Source: Enteractinococcus sp. (lineage in GTDB: Bacteria; Actinomycetota; Actinomycetes; Actinomycetales; Micrococcaceae). From it: a stretch of 5,828 nt of DNA. The position numbers were made by a program, and so were the translations under genes. This document shows positions 1 through 5,693 of this stretch, piece by piece. The notes under the pieces are model-generated. The model ran no database searches and was not told the DNA's origin. It saw only the letters and a list, made by a program, of their open reading frames with translations. The stretch covers positions 1-5,828 of the forward strand of contig JAJUIX010000087.1 in NCBI GenBank assembly GCA_029267455.1. Direction: 5' to 3'. Numbering within the stretch: the stretch's first letter is position 1; the number at the start of each line of letters is the position of its first letter.

Positions 1-4
1 ATCA

Positions 5-493
5 ATGCCCCGTCAAAGTGTGGAAGAAATTGTTGCGCAGTTAACGCAGCAAGAATTGACGATTGCCACTGCAGAGTCGCTGACCGCTGGGATGCTCAGT
101 TCCGCAATTGCGGATGTGCCCGGTGCCTCTGCCGTATTACAGGGCGGAGTCGTGGCATATAACAACAGCATTAAGCACCGCGTTCTGGGTGTTTCAGCCG
201 ATACCTTGGCCGCCCGTGGAGCGGTCGATGCCGAAACTGCGAAGCAAATGGCAGCCGGCGTCCGCCAACGGTTTAACGCCGACCTAGGCGTCTCGACTAC
301 AGGAGTCGCCGGACCGGATCCCTCTGAAGGCAAAGCCGTGGGCATTGTGTTCATTGCCTTGTCTACCTCGAACTCTACGGCTGCGAAATTACTTCGCTTT
401 GACGGCAGCCGAGCCCACATTCGCAAGTCGACAGTAGCGGCTAGCATCCAGCTCGTGGCAGAATGGCTTGAACAACATAACCCGAAAAGATAA
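5..493 (+). CDS. cinA: CinA C-terminal domain protein, nicotinamide-nucleotide amidohydrolase (PncC) family
   Basis: The 162-residue product is the length of a stand-alone CinA C-terminal domain, without the N-terminal molybdopterin-binding-like domain of long CinA proteins. Family blocks appear in order: TAESLTAG (residues 22-29), PGAS (39-42), GGVVAYNNSIKHRVLGV (47-63), STTGVAGPDPSEGKAVG (97-113) and GSRAHIR (134-140). Proteins of this family deamidate nicotinamide mononucleotide to nicotinic acid mononucleotide in pyridine nucleotide salvage; that activity is inferred here, not shown. It is expected to be cytosolic. The ATG lies only four bases into the window, so its ribosome binding site and upstream neighbour cannot be seen and a slightly earlier start cannot be excluded. 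In actinobacteria this gene commonly follows pgsA and precedes the clgR-type regulator, and the downstream order here agrees. The historical link of cinA to competence and recA is genomic context only. Confidence 0.92.
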   Translation: MPRQSVEEIVAQLTQQELTIATAESLTAGMLSSAIADVPGASAVLQGGVVAYNNSIKHRVLGVSADTLAARGAVDAETAKQMAAGVRQRFNADLGVSTTGVAGPDPSEGKAVGIVFIALSTSNSTAAKLLRFDGSRAHIRKSTVAASIQLVAEWLEQHNPKR

Positions 494-577
494 CTCCATC
501 GCGACGAAGCTCTGTCACTCACCATCGAAAAACGTGTTGTTTATCACAAGATGACGTGTTTTGGGAGATATTTCGAA

Positions 578-604
578 GAAATTGTTCCTTCCGGGAACAA
601 ATTC
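578..604. repeat. Inverted repeat over the -35 of the clgR-type promoter
   Basis: GAAATTGTTCC (578-588) and GGAACAAATTC (594-604) form an inverted repeat with 10 of 11 pairs matching and a 5-nt spacer TTCCG. The inner seven pairs are perfect. The right arm contains most of the GGGAAC -35 element, so a bound regulator would cover the promoter. It could also be just a DNA dyad without function. No family of regulator can be assigned from the sequence. Confidence 0.5.
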
Positions 605-619
605 GACAACACGTGTGTT
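593..619 (+). promoter_or_regulatory. Candidate ECF-sigma (SigH/SigE/SigR-type) promoter of the clgR-type gene
   Basis: GGGAAC at 593-598 and GTT at 617-619 are separated by exactly 18 bp (599-616). This matches the -35/-10 pattern GGGAAY-N(17-19)-GTT used by actinobacterial stress ECF sigma factors such as SigH, SigE and SigR. Transcription would start near 625, leaving about 70 nt before the first in-frame ATG (697) and about 165 nt before the preferred start (790). In Corynebacterium glutamicum clgR is reported to be under SigH and in mycobacteria under SigE, so the position makes biological sense. The sequence match is direct; promoter activity and the sigma factor are inferred. Confidence 0.55.
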
Positions 620-621
620 GT
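606..621. repeat. Short palindrome over the candidate -10 of the clgR-type promoter
   Basis: ACAACAC (606-612) and GTGTTGT (615-621) are perfect inverted copies with a 2-nt spacer. The right arm contains the GTT proposed as the -10 element. Related half-sites, ACGTGTT, occur at 532-538 and 554-560, 22 bp apart, and the inverse AACACGT lies at 608-614 inside this palindrome. The set looks like operator half-sites, but the binding factor is unknown. Confidence 0.45.
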
Positions 622-789
622 GTAATGGTGGAAGGTCTTAGAATTCCGCGCTAGACAGCCGGGGTTCAGTATTTATACAGGAGATGGTGGTTAATTATGA
701 TGAGAGAACCGGTTGTTGTAAATGGCGTAACCCGCTGGCTGAAAGCTGGCGAGAACCTCAGCCAGCAAAACGAAACCAAGGAGCCCACC

Positions 790-1134
790 ATGCCCGTGCT
801 GCGTGAAGAAATTGGCTACGTCCTGCGTGACGTTCGCCAGCGCCAGGGCCGTACCCTGCGCGAAGTATCGCACGATGCACGCGTTTCTTTGGGCTACCTT
901 TCCGAAGTAGAACGCGGACAGAAGGAAGCCTCCTCCGAATTGCTCAGCGCTATCACCGCAGCATTGGATATTCCACTGTCGGTTATGCTTCGTGAAGTAT
1001 CGGATCGTATTGCTGTCGAAGAAGCAGTCCAGATTCCTGACACTATTCCAGCAGAACTGGCTCATCGTTACGCACAACAGCAACAGCAGCAGGGCCACGA
1101 ATACAAACGTGGTGACCGTCTAGCAAACCGCTAG
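790..1134 (+). CDS. clgR: ClgR-type XRE-family helix-turn-helix transcriptional regulator
   Basis: The 114-residue product has a single Cro/C1-type helix-turn-helix domain (about residues 10-67), with TLREVSHDA as the first helix of the motif and [11 protein letters not shown] as the recognition segment, followed by [12 protein letters not shown]. This is the hallmark sequence of actinobacterial ClgR proteins, activators of clpP/clpC and other proteolysis genes, and in corynebacteria also of some DNA-repair genes. The start at 790 is preferred because AAGGAG (778-783) sits 6 nt upstream and the protein then begins like other ClgR proteins (MPVLREEIG). An in-frame ATG at 697 would add 31 residues and has only a weak GGTGG site before it. 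The C-terminus carries six consecutive Gln (96-101) and ends LANR, unlike the Ala-rich C-terminal ends of ClgR proteins known to be Clp substrates. A terminator follows, so the gene is probably monocistronic. The family call is firm; the target set is inferred. Confidence 0.88.
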   Translation: MPVLREEIGYVLRDVRQRQGRTLREVSHDARVSLGYLSEVERGQKEASSELLSAITAALDIPLSVMLREVSDRIAVEEAVQIPDTIPAELAHRYAQQQQQQGHEYKRGDRLANR

Positions 1135-1146
1135 TTCACCTGCGAC

Positions 1147-1164
1147 GATTCTAAGCTTTGAATC
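1147..1164. repeat. Near-perfect 18-bp palindrome downstream of the clgR-type gene
   Basis: GATTCTAAGCTTTGAATC is self-complementary except at one symmetric pair (T opposite T). It contains AAGCTT at its centre and abuts the terminator hairpin that begins at 1165. A weak -35-like TTGAAT (1158-1163) lies at its right edge and TAAACT (1180-1185) sits 16 bp further on, so it could be an operator for a DUF3046/recA-side promoter. It may equally be a second hairpin of a tandem terminator. Confidence 0.45.
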
Positions 1165-1205
1165 AGGCCGCAAGCCTCTTAAACTACCATTGAGGCTTGC
1201 GGCCT
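1165..1205 (+). terminator. Intrinsic-type terminator hairpin after the clgR-type gene
   Basis: AGGCCGCAAGCCTC (1165-1178) pairs perfectly over 14 bp with GAGGCTTGCGGCCT (1192-1205), with a 13-nt loop. The GC-rich stem is strong, but only a short TTA follows it instead of a long U tract, which is common for actinobacterial terminators. It lies 31 nt after the stop codon of the regulator and 33 nt before the DUF3046 start, so it probably insulates recA expression from the clgR promoter. Confidence 0.72.
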
Positions 1206-1238
1206 TATCCATGTGCAAGCGATGCGAAGGACAGCGAC

Positions 1239-1469
1239 ATGAGAGAATCGCGTTTCTGGGTGTTGTTGGAGGACGAATTCGGTCCTGCCAACGCAGGAGT
1301 CATCGCGACGTCACTAGAATTGCCGGGTTTGAACACGACCGCTCAAACCGCACTCTCAAACGGGGTGTCGCCTAGAACAGTCTGGACGGCTATCTGTGAT
1401 CTGCACGGAATCCCGGCCGAGCGACGATTAGGCAAAGATAAAGCGCCTCGCGACACCGGTACTATCTAA
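1239..1469 (+). CDS. DUF3046 domain protein of the recA neighbourhood
   Basis: The 76-residue product begins MRESRFWVLLEDEFG, the signature opening of the actinobacterial DUF3046 family, and continues with the NGVSPRTVWTAIC block (residues 41-53) and GIPAERR (57-63). DUF3046 proteins are typically 60-80 residues long and are encoded just upstream of recA in many actinobacteria (Rv2738c in M. tuberculosis). No function is established, and no catalytic motif, membrane segment or signal peptide is visible. The ATG at 1239 was chosen because GAAGGA (1226-1231) lies 7 nt before it and the family starts there. A longer reading frame from TTG at 1197 would run out of the terminator stem and add a non-conserved 14-residue extension. 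The gene ends 200 bp before recA, and that gap contains its own promoter candidates, so co-transcription with recA is possible but not required. Confidence 0.88.
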   Translation: MRESRFWVLLEDEFGPANAGVIATSLELPGLNTTAQTALSNGVSPRTVWTAICDLHGIPAERRLGKDKAPRDTGTI

Positions 1470-1493
1470 GGGCAACCGCCACGCGATGCGAAG

Positions 1494-1522
1494 TTCACGA
1501 AACGCTACTGAGTTTGTAGAAT
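1494..1522 (+). promoter_or_regulatory. Candidate housekeeping promoter upstream of recA
   Basis: TTCACG (1494-1499) and TAGAAT (1517-1522) are separated by 17 bp, fitting a sigma-70-type promoter with a good -10 (5 of 6 to TATAAT) and a moderate -35 (4 of 6 to TTGACA). The start would fall near 1529, giving a leader of about 140 nt for recA. This is pattern matching only. Confidence 0.35.
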
Positions 1523-1530
1523 TGTCCACA
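1522..1530 (+). promoter_or_regulatory. DnaA-box-like 9-mer TTGTCCACA upstream of recA
   Basis: TTGTCCACA is an exact match to the DnaA box consensus preferred in high-GC actinobacteria. It overlaps the -10 end and likely start point of the candidate promoter at 1494-1522. A related ATTTCCACA lies at 1563-1571, 41 bp downstream, about four helical turns. Binding of DnaA is inferred; a chance match is possible. Confidence 0.35.
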
Positions 1531-1562
1531 AGTCGCCACAATGGTGCTTTGCTCCGACGCCG

Positions 1563-1571
1563 ATTTCCACA
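1563..1571 (+). promoter_or_regulatory. Second, weaker DnaA-box-like 9-mer upstream of recA
   Basis: ATTTCCACA differs from the DnaA box TTTTCCACA only at its first base. It has the same orientation as the perfect copy at 1522-1530 and lies just before the TTGACC element at 1574. Alone it would not be convincing; the spacing and orientation with the first copy are the reason it is listed. Confidence 0.25.
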
Positions 1572-1573
1572 GG

Positions 1574-1596
1574 TTGACCACCGTGGCTTATCGTGT
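1574..1596 (+). promoter_or_regulatory. Weak candidate for a RecA-independent (PafBC-type) damage promoter of recA
   Basis: TTGACCACC (1574-1582), an 8-bp spacer and TCGTGT (1591-1596) have the spacing of the mycobacterial RecA-independent damage promoter TTGTCRGTG-N8-TANNNT. They keep TTG-C in the first element and the outer T residues of the -10, but miss several other positions, including the A of TA. TTGACC is also a good sigma-70 -35 hexamer, but no good -10 lies 16-18 bp downstream. Low confidence. Confidence 0.2.
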
Positions 1597-1626
1597 CCGC
1601 GCGGGATCATACACTTGGGGCAGGTA

Positions 1627-1644
1627 GCAAGCTTGTAGGCTTGC
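1627..1644 (+). promoter_or_regulatory. Small hairpin in the recA leader
   Basis: GCAAGC (1627-1632) and GCTTGC (1639-1644) form a perfect 6-bp stem with a 6-nt loop TTGTAG. It ends 11 nt before the AAGGAG ribosome binding site (1656-1661) of recA. It has no following U run, so it is not a terminator. It could affect mRNA stability or translation, or could be fortuitous. Confidence 0.35.
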
Positions 1645-1669
1645 GATTATCAATCAAGGAGTACACGCT

Positions 1670-2722
1670 ATGTCTTCAAATTCAAACCGCGAAAAAGCAC
1701 TTGACGCAGCACTTGCCCAAATTGACAAGAGCTACGGTAAAGGCTCCATTATGCGCCTGGGGGACGAAGTTCGGGCGCCCATCGAGGTGATTCCGACCGG
1801 ATCGGTAGCCCTAGACATTGCATTAGGCATCGGCGGTCTGCCACGTGGTCGTGTCGTAGAGATCTATGGACCTGAGTCATCTGGTAAGACCACGGTAGCC
1901 CTGCACGCAGTTGCTGAAGCACAACGGAAAGGTGGAATTGCCGCCTTTATTGATGCTGAACACGCTCTTGATCCTGAATACGCTAAGAAGCTGGGCGTTG
2001 ACACGGATGCGTTGTTAGTTTCTCAACCAGATACTGGCGAACAAGCGCTGGAAATCATGGACATGCTTATCGGTTCTGGTGCCCTTGACGTTGTGGTCAT
2101 CGACTCTGTAGCGGCGCTTGTGCCGAGAGCCGAAATCGAAGGCGAAATGGGTGACTCCCATGTCGGGTTGCAGGCACGTTTAATGTCTCAAGCTTTGCGT
2201 AAGATCACCGGTCGGTTGGCGCAGTCGAAGACCACAGCAATTTTCATTAACCAGCTCCGTGAAAAAGTAGGCGTGTTCTTTGGCTCTCCAGAGACCACCA
2301 CTGGTGGTAAAGCGCTGAAATTCTACGCATCGGTACGTATCGATATCCGACGCATCGAAACCCTCAAAGAGGCCGGGAACCCGGTTGGGAACCGGACGCG
2401 CGCCAAGATCGTCAAGAATAAGATGGCTCCTCCATTCAAACAGGCAGAGTTCGACATTCTGTACGGCGAGGGTATTTCGCGTGAAGGCGGACTACTGGAC
2501 ATGGGAGTCGAACATAGTATCGTACGTAAATCTGGCGCATGGTACACCTACGACGGGGACCAGCTGGGTCAGGGCAAAGAAAATTCACGCCGATTCCTCA
2601 AAGATAACCCGGATCTGGCCACCGAAATCGAAGATCGCATTAAGGCCACATTGGGCATCGGCAGTGACAAATCTGAAGAAGATGAGGACGATGTCGAATT
2701 GAAAGCGGTCAAGGACGCCTAG
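1670..2722 (+). CDS. recA: Recombinase RecA
   Basis: RecA polymerises on single-stranded DNA, drives ATP-dependent homologous pairing and strand exchange, and as a filament stimulates LexA self-cleavage. The 350-residue product is full length. Visible motifs: Walker A GPESSGKT (residues 67-74), [10 protein letters not shown] with the catalytic Glu97, Walker B VVVIDS (141-146), the L1 region [10 protein letters not shown] (155-164), and the L2 region from FINQLREK through GSPETTTGG to about residue 213. The C-terminal tail is acidic (332-343, [12 protein letters not shown]), as in other RecAs, where it moderates DNA binding. No intein interrupts the gene: VKNK at 248-251, the insertion point in M. 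tuberculosis RecA, continues directly into MAPPF. The ATG is supported by AAGGAG 8 nt upstream. recX follows after 6 nt. I could not find a GAAC-N4-GTTC LexA box upstream, so damage control may use another route. Confidence 0.99.
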   Translation: MSSNSNREKALDAALAQIDKSYGKGSIMRLGDEVRAPIEVIPTGSVALDIALGIGGLPRGRVVEIYGPESSGKTTVALHAVAEAQRKGGIAAFIDAEHALDPEYAKKLGVDTDALLVSQPDTGEQALEIMDMLIGSGALDVVVIDSVAALVPRAEIEGEMGDSHVGLQARLMSQALRKITGRLAQSKTTAIFINQLREKVGVFFGSPETTTGGKALKFYASVRIDIRRIETLKEAGNPVGNRTRAKIVKNKMAPPFKQAEFDILYGEGISREGGLLDMGVEHSIVRKSGAWYTYDGDQLGQGKENSRRFLKDNPDLATEIEDRIKATLGIGSDKSEEDEDDVELKAVKDA

Positions 2723-2728
2723 GTCTTG

Positions 2729-3265
2729 ATGGCTCAGCAAGATTCAGCTAGCTCCGATCAGCATCAAACCGCGAGAAACATAGTTCTACGCCAACTGGCA
2801 GCCGCGCCGAAAACACGGCACCAGTTGGCTGAGAAACTCGCTGAGCGTCACATTCCAGAGGATGTGATCCAGGCTGTCCTGGATCGTTTCGAAGAGGTCG
2901 AACTTATCGATGATGCCGCTTATGCGGAAATGTGGGTGCGCTCCCGTCATCGATCAAAGGGCCTCGCTCGCCGAGCCATTAGTATGGAACTGAAGCAGCG
3001 CGGTATTGAGGAACATGAAGCTGCGATAGCCCTAGAGCAGATATCGGACGAAGACGAGTGGGCCAAGGCCAGCGAGCTTGTTCATAAAAAACTGTCGCGT
3101 ACGACCATCCCAACTTCAACTGATCCCGCGGATCGCAAAGAACGCGATAGAATAGTGCGACGTTTGGTAAGCATGCTTTCCAGAAAGGGCTATGCATCAA
3201 ACATAGCGTTTAGCGTTGTAACTGACGCGTTGAACGAAGAAAACCTTGACGATCTAGACGAATGA
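2729..3265 (+). CDS. recX: Regulatory protein RecX
   Basis: RecX binds in the groove of the RecA filament and limits its growth and ATPase activity. The 178-residue product shows the three tandem three-helix repeats of the family: about residues 14-56, then 60-105 with the signature [18 protein letters not shown] (61-78) and [13 protein letters not shown] (81-93), and about 108-168 with [12 protein letters not shown] (144-155). The N-terminal 13 residues are polar and variable. The ATG at 2729 was chosen; a TTG codon directly before it (2726) would add one residue. Only AGG (2721-2723), at the recA stop codon, resembles a close ribosome binding site, with a weaker AAGGA at 2711-2715, so translation is probably coupled to recA. 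The stop overlaps the miaB start (ATGA), the normal actinobacterial arrangement that keeps RecX low relative to RecA. Confidence 0.95.
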   Translation: MAQQDSASSDQHQTARNIVLRQLAAAPKTRHQLAEKLAERHIPEDVIQAVLDRFEEVELIDDAAYAEMWVRSRHRSKGLARRAISMELKQRGIEEHEAAIALEQISDEDEWAKASELVHKKLSRTTIPTSTDPADRKERDRIVRRLVSMLSRKGYASNIAFSVVTDALNEENLDDLDE

Positions 3266-4779
3266 AAAAGAGCACCGTGACAGAAGCCGTAGCTGATATT
3301 GCAACACCGCGCTCATATGAAATCCGCACGTTCGGATGTCAAATGAATGTGCATGACTCGGAGCGAATCTCTGGTCTATTAGAAACCAACGGGTACACTC
3401 CCGCGCAAGAAGACCAGACACCAGATCTCGTCGTGTTCAATACCTGCGCAGTGCGAGAAAACGCGGCAAACAAATTATATGGTCACCTTGGCAATTTGAA
3501 AGAAACCAAGGAAGCCCACCCTGGAATGCAAATTGCTGTAGGTGGCTGCTTAGCGCAAAAAGACCAAGACACGATTGTGGAGCGGGCTCCCTGGGTTGAT
3601 GTTGTCTTTGGTACTCATAACATTGGTTCGCTGCCGGTGCTGCTGAACCGTTCACGACATAACAATGAAGCGCAAGTTGAGTTACTTGAGGCCCTCGAGA
3701 CGTTCCCCTCGACGCTTCCCACGAAACGGGACTCAACGTACTCGGGTTGGGTCTCCATATCAGTGGGTTGTAATAACACTTGCACCTTCTGTATCGTGCC
3801 GTCACTTCGCGGCAAAGAAAAAGATCGCCGGCCGGGGGATATCCTCGCAGAGGTCCAGGCGTTGGTGGATAACGGCGCCGTTGAAGTCACGTTACTGGGG
3901 CAGAATGTCAATACCTACGGAGTCGAATTTCGAGATCGTCAAGCGTTTTCGAAACTACTACGCGCTACCGGAGAGATCGACGGGCTTGAACGCGTTCGTT
4001 TCACGAGTCCTCACCCAGCATCCTTTACGGACGACGTCATAGATGCGATGGCAGAGACACCGAATGTTATGCCGCAGCTACATATGCCGTTGCAGTCAGG
4101 ATCGGACACGATCCTCAAAGCCATGCGACGCTCGTATCGTTCCAAACGTTTCTTAGGCATTTTGGATAAAGTTCGTGAGCGTATCCCGCACGCCGCTGTA
4201 ACAACAGACATCATTGTCGGATTCCCAGGCGAGACGGAAGAAGATTTTCAACAGACACTTGATGTAGTCGAAGCTTCTAGATTCTCAATGGCCTACACCT
4301 TCCAGTATTCGCCCCGTGAAGGTACACCAGCTGCCGAAATGGAAGATCAGATCCCTAAAGACGTCGTCCAAGAACGATTTGAGCGACTGGTCGCGCTACA
4401 AGATCGGATCGCTGCCGAAGAAGCAGCAAAACTCGTGGGCACACGTCAAGAGTTGTTGGTGACCAACGATCCGGGAAGCCGCGGGCAAGAAACGGGGCGT
4501 CTAACGGGTCGAGCACCGGATAACCGCCTAGTCCACTTTAGTATCCCGGAGGGCGCTGCAACGCCACGTCCTGGCGACTTTGTCACTGTGCCCATCACTG
4601 AATCGCATCCGTACCACTTGATCTCCGATGCCGCAGATGTTCACGAGTACCATGTGCGTCGTTCGGCTGCGGGTGACGCTTGGGATAGGGCACAGGCCGA
4701 CTCGTGCGGAACAGGAACGGGGTCCGCCTCGGGTGGGGTGAACCTGGGGCTTCCGACTCTTCGTATCGGTGCCAACTGA
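3262..4779 (+). CDS. miaB: tRNA-2-methylthio-N6-isopentenyladenosine(37) synthase MiaB
   Basis: MiaB is a radical-SAM methylthiotransferase that converts i6A37 to ms2i6A37 in tRNAs reading UNN codons. The 505-residue product has all three domains. The N-terminal UPF0004 domain carries the three cluster cysteines C26 (TFGCQMN), C62 (NTCAVRE) and C96 (GGCLAQ). The radical-SAM domain has C170, C174 and C177 in CNNTCTFC, followed by SLRGKEKDR, then [10 protein letters not shown] (211-220) and [11 protein letters not shown] (272-282). A TRAM domain lies at about 392-455 and binds tRNA. A 50-residue tail ends in a Gly/Ser-rich stretch of low conservation (482-494), longer than in many bacteria but usual for actinobacteria. 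The ATG overlaps the recX stop by 4 nt and has no good ribosome binding site of its own, so it should be translated by coupling. The downstream end overlaps miaA, whose product makes the MiaB substrate. Confidence 0.98.
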   Translation: MKKSTVTEAVADIATPRSYEIRTFGCQMNVHDSERISGLLETNGYTPAQEDQTPDLVVFNTCAVRENAANKLYGHLGNLKETKEAHPGMQIAVGGCLAQKDQDTIVERAPWVDVVFGTHNIGSLPVLLNRSRHNNEAQVELLEALETFPSTLPTKRDSTYSGWVSISVGCNNTCTFCIVPSLRGKEKDRRPGDILAEVQALVDNGAVEVTLLGQNVNTYGVEFRDRQAFSKLLRATGEIDGLERVRFTSPHPASFTDDVIDAMAETPNVMPQLHMPLQSGSDTILKAMRRSYRSKRFLGILDKVRERIPHAAVTTDIIVGFPGETEEDFQQTLDVVEASRFSMAYTFQYSPREGTPAAEMEDQIPKDVVQERFERLVALQDRIAAEEAAKLVGTRQELLVTNDPGSRGQETGRLTGRAPDNRLVHFSIPEGAATPRPGDFVTVPITESHPYHLISDAADVHEYHVRRSAAGDAWDRAQADSCGTGTGSASGGVNLGLPTLRIGAN

Positions 4780-5689
4780 CCGGCCGATTGTAGCGCTAGT
4801 GGGGGCTACCGCTACAGGAAAGACCGCGCTGTCCGTGTCCCTTGCCAAAGTACTTTCTGGCGAAGTTATCAATGCCGACTCGATGCAGTTTTATCGCGGC
4901 ATGAATATAGGAACAGCCAAAGCCACCATGGCAGAACGCCAAGGCGTTACGCACCATCTGCTGGATATCTATGACCTCCACGTCGAGGCGAGTGTGGCAG
5001 AGTTCCAGCAGCTAGCTCGCCACAAGGTGACTGAGATTCGCGCCCGAGATCATGCTCCGATATTGACTGGTGGTTCTGGCCTTTACGTACGTGCGGTTTT
5101 GGATACGTTGGAGTTTCCGCCAACGGATCCGGAACTCCGACAGGCACTTACAGCGCACGTAGCGGCTCACGGTACTGAGGAACTAGTGGCCGAGCTTCAA
5201 CAAGTTGATCCAGACTCAGTGCGACGTCTTCATGATGACCGCCGTATCATTCGTGCTGTCGAGGTGTACCGTTTGACCGGGCGACCATTTAGCTCGTTCA
5301 TGCCCAAGCGTGAATATCATCCTGATATCCCACCGGTGCTCCAGATCGGTCTCCGCATCGACCGCGCCGTACTCCATGAACGTATTGCCGCACGAGTGCA
5401 TCAGATGATGGAAGATGGTTGGCTCGACGAAGTCCAACGCCTCAAAGAGCAAGGATTAGCACAAGCACCAACGGCTTCCCGAGCCATTGGCTACCGGCAA
5501 ATGTTAGAGTATCTGGCCGGGAATATGACCAAAGCCGAGGCGATTGACTCGACCATTGTGGCTACCAGACGCTTTGCACGTCGTCAAGAAACGTGGTTCA
5601 AAGCTGATCCTAGAGTCCACTGGATCGATGCTGAATCTGAACATGCCGAAGAACAAATCATCTCGCTTCTCAAATCCCACCTAGGCTGA
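4769..5689 (+). CDS. miaA: tRNA dimethylallyltransferase MiaA
   Basis: MiaA transfers the dimethylallyl group from DMAPP to N6 of A37 of tRNAs reading UNN codons, giving the i6A that MiaB then modifies. The 306-residue product is of normal length. Seen in order: P-loop GATATGKT (12-19), [18 protein letters not shown] (34-51) with the catalytic-site Asp37, [12 protein letters not shown] (101-112), [20 protein letters not shown] (156-175), [14 protein letters not shown] (236-249) and [11 protein letters not shown] (267-277). The start is GTG: an in-frame TGA at 4739-4741 and no other start codon between it and 4769 leave no earlier option, and the P-loop begins only 12 residues in. The gene overlaps miaB by 11 nt and shows no close ribosome binding site, so it depends on coupling. 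The dapF-like gene follows after 4 nt. Confidence 0.98.
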   Translation: MPTDRPIVALVGATATGKTALSVSLAKVLSGEVINADSMQFYRGMNIGTAKATMAERQGVTHHLLDIYDLHVEASVAEFQQLARHKVTEIRARDHAPILTGGSGLYVRAVLDTLEFPPTDPELRQALTAHVAAHGTEELVAELQQVDPDSVRRLHDDRRIIRAVEVYRLTGRPFSSFMPKREYHPDIPPVLQIGLRIDRAVLHERIAARVHQMMEDGWLDEVQRLKEQGLAQAPTASRAIGYRQMLEYLAGNMTKAEAIDSTIVATRRFARRQETWFKADPRVHWIDAESEHAEEQIISLLKSHLG

Positions 5690-5693
5690 AGTT

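Noticed and set aside
13..525. 170-codon open frame on the minus strand opposite cinA
   Set aside because: It mirrors the cinA coding frame, resembles no family, and the + strand product has clear CinA motifs.
641..667. Imperfect 27-bp dyad (GAA, CC and GC symmetric to GC, GG and TTC) before the clgR-type gene as a ClgR autoregulatory box
   Set aside because: Only 7 of 13 pairs match, and the centre does not fit the CGC-N5-GCG arrangement of known ClgR boxes.
669..680. TATTTATAC as a sigma-70 -10 element for the clgR-type gene
   Set aside because: No acceptable -35 hexamer lies 16-18 bp upstream; the ECF-type pattern at 593-619 is a better match.
691..1098. 135-codon minus-strand frame opposite the clgR-type gene
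   Set aside because: It is an antisense shadow of the regulator; the Leu run is just the complement of the CAA/CAG run.
1190..1375. 61-codon + strand frame starting in the terminator stem
   Set aside because: It begins inside the hairpin, overlaps DUF3046 in another frame, and its composition is not protein-like.
1597..1604. CCGCGCGG palindrome upstream of recA as an operator
   Set aside because: An 8-bp GC palindrome is too short and too common in actinobacterial DNA to carry weight.
2400..2440. Intein in recA at the site used in M. tuberculosis
   Set aside because: The protein continues from VKNK straight into MAPPF; total length is 350 residues with no insert.
4528..4872. 114-codon minus-strand frame spanning the miaB/miaA junction
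   Set aside because: Both overlapping + strand genes are certain from domain motifs, and this frame has no recognisable family features or ribosome binding site support.
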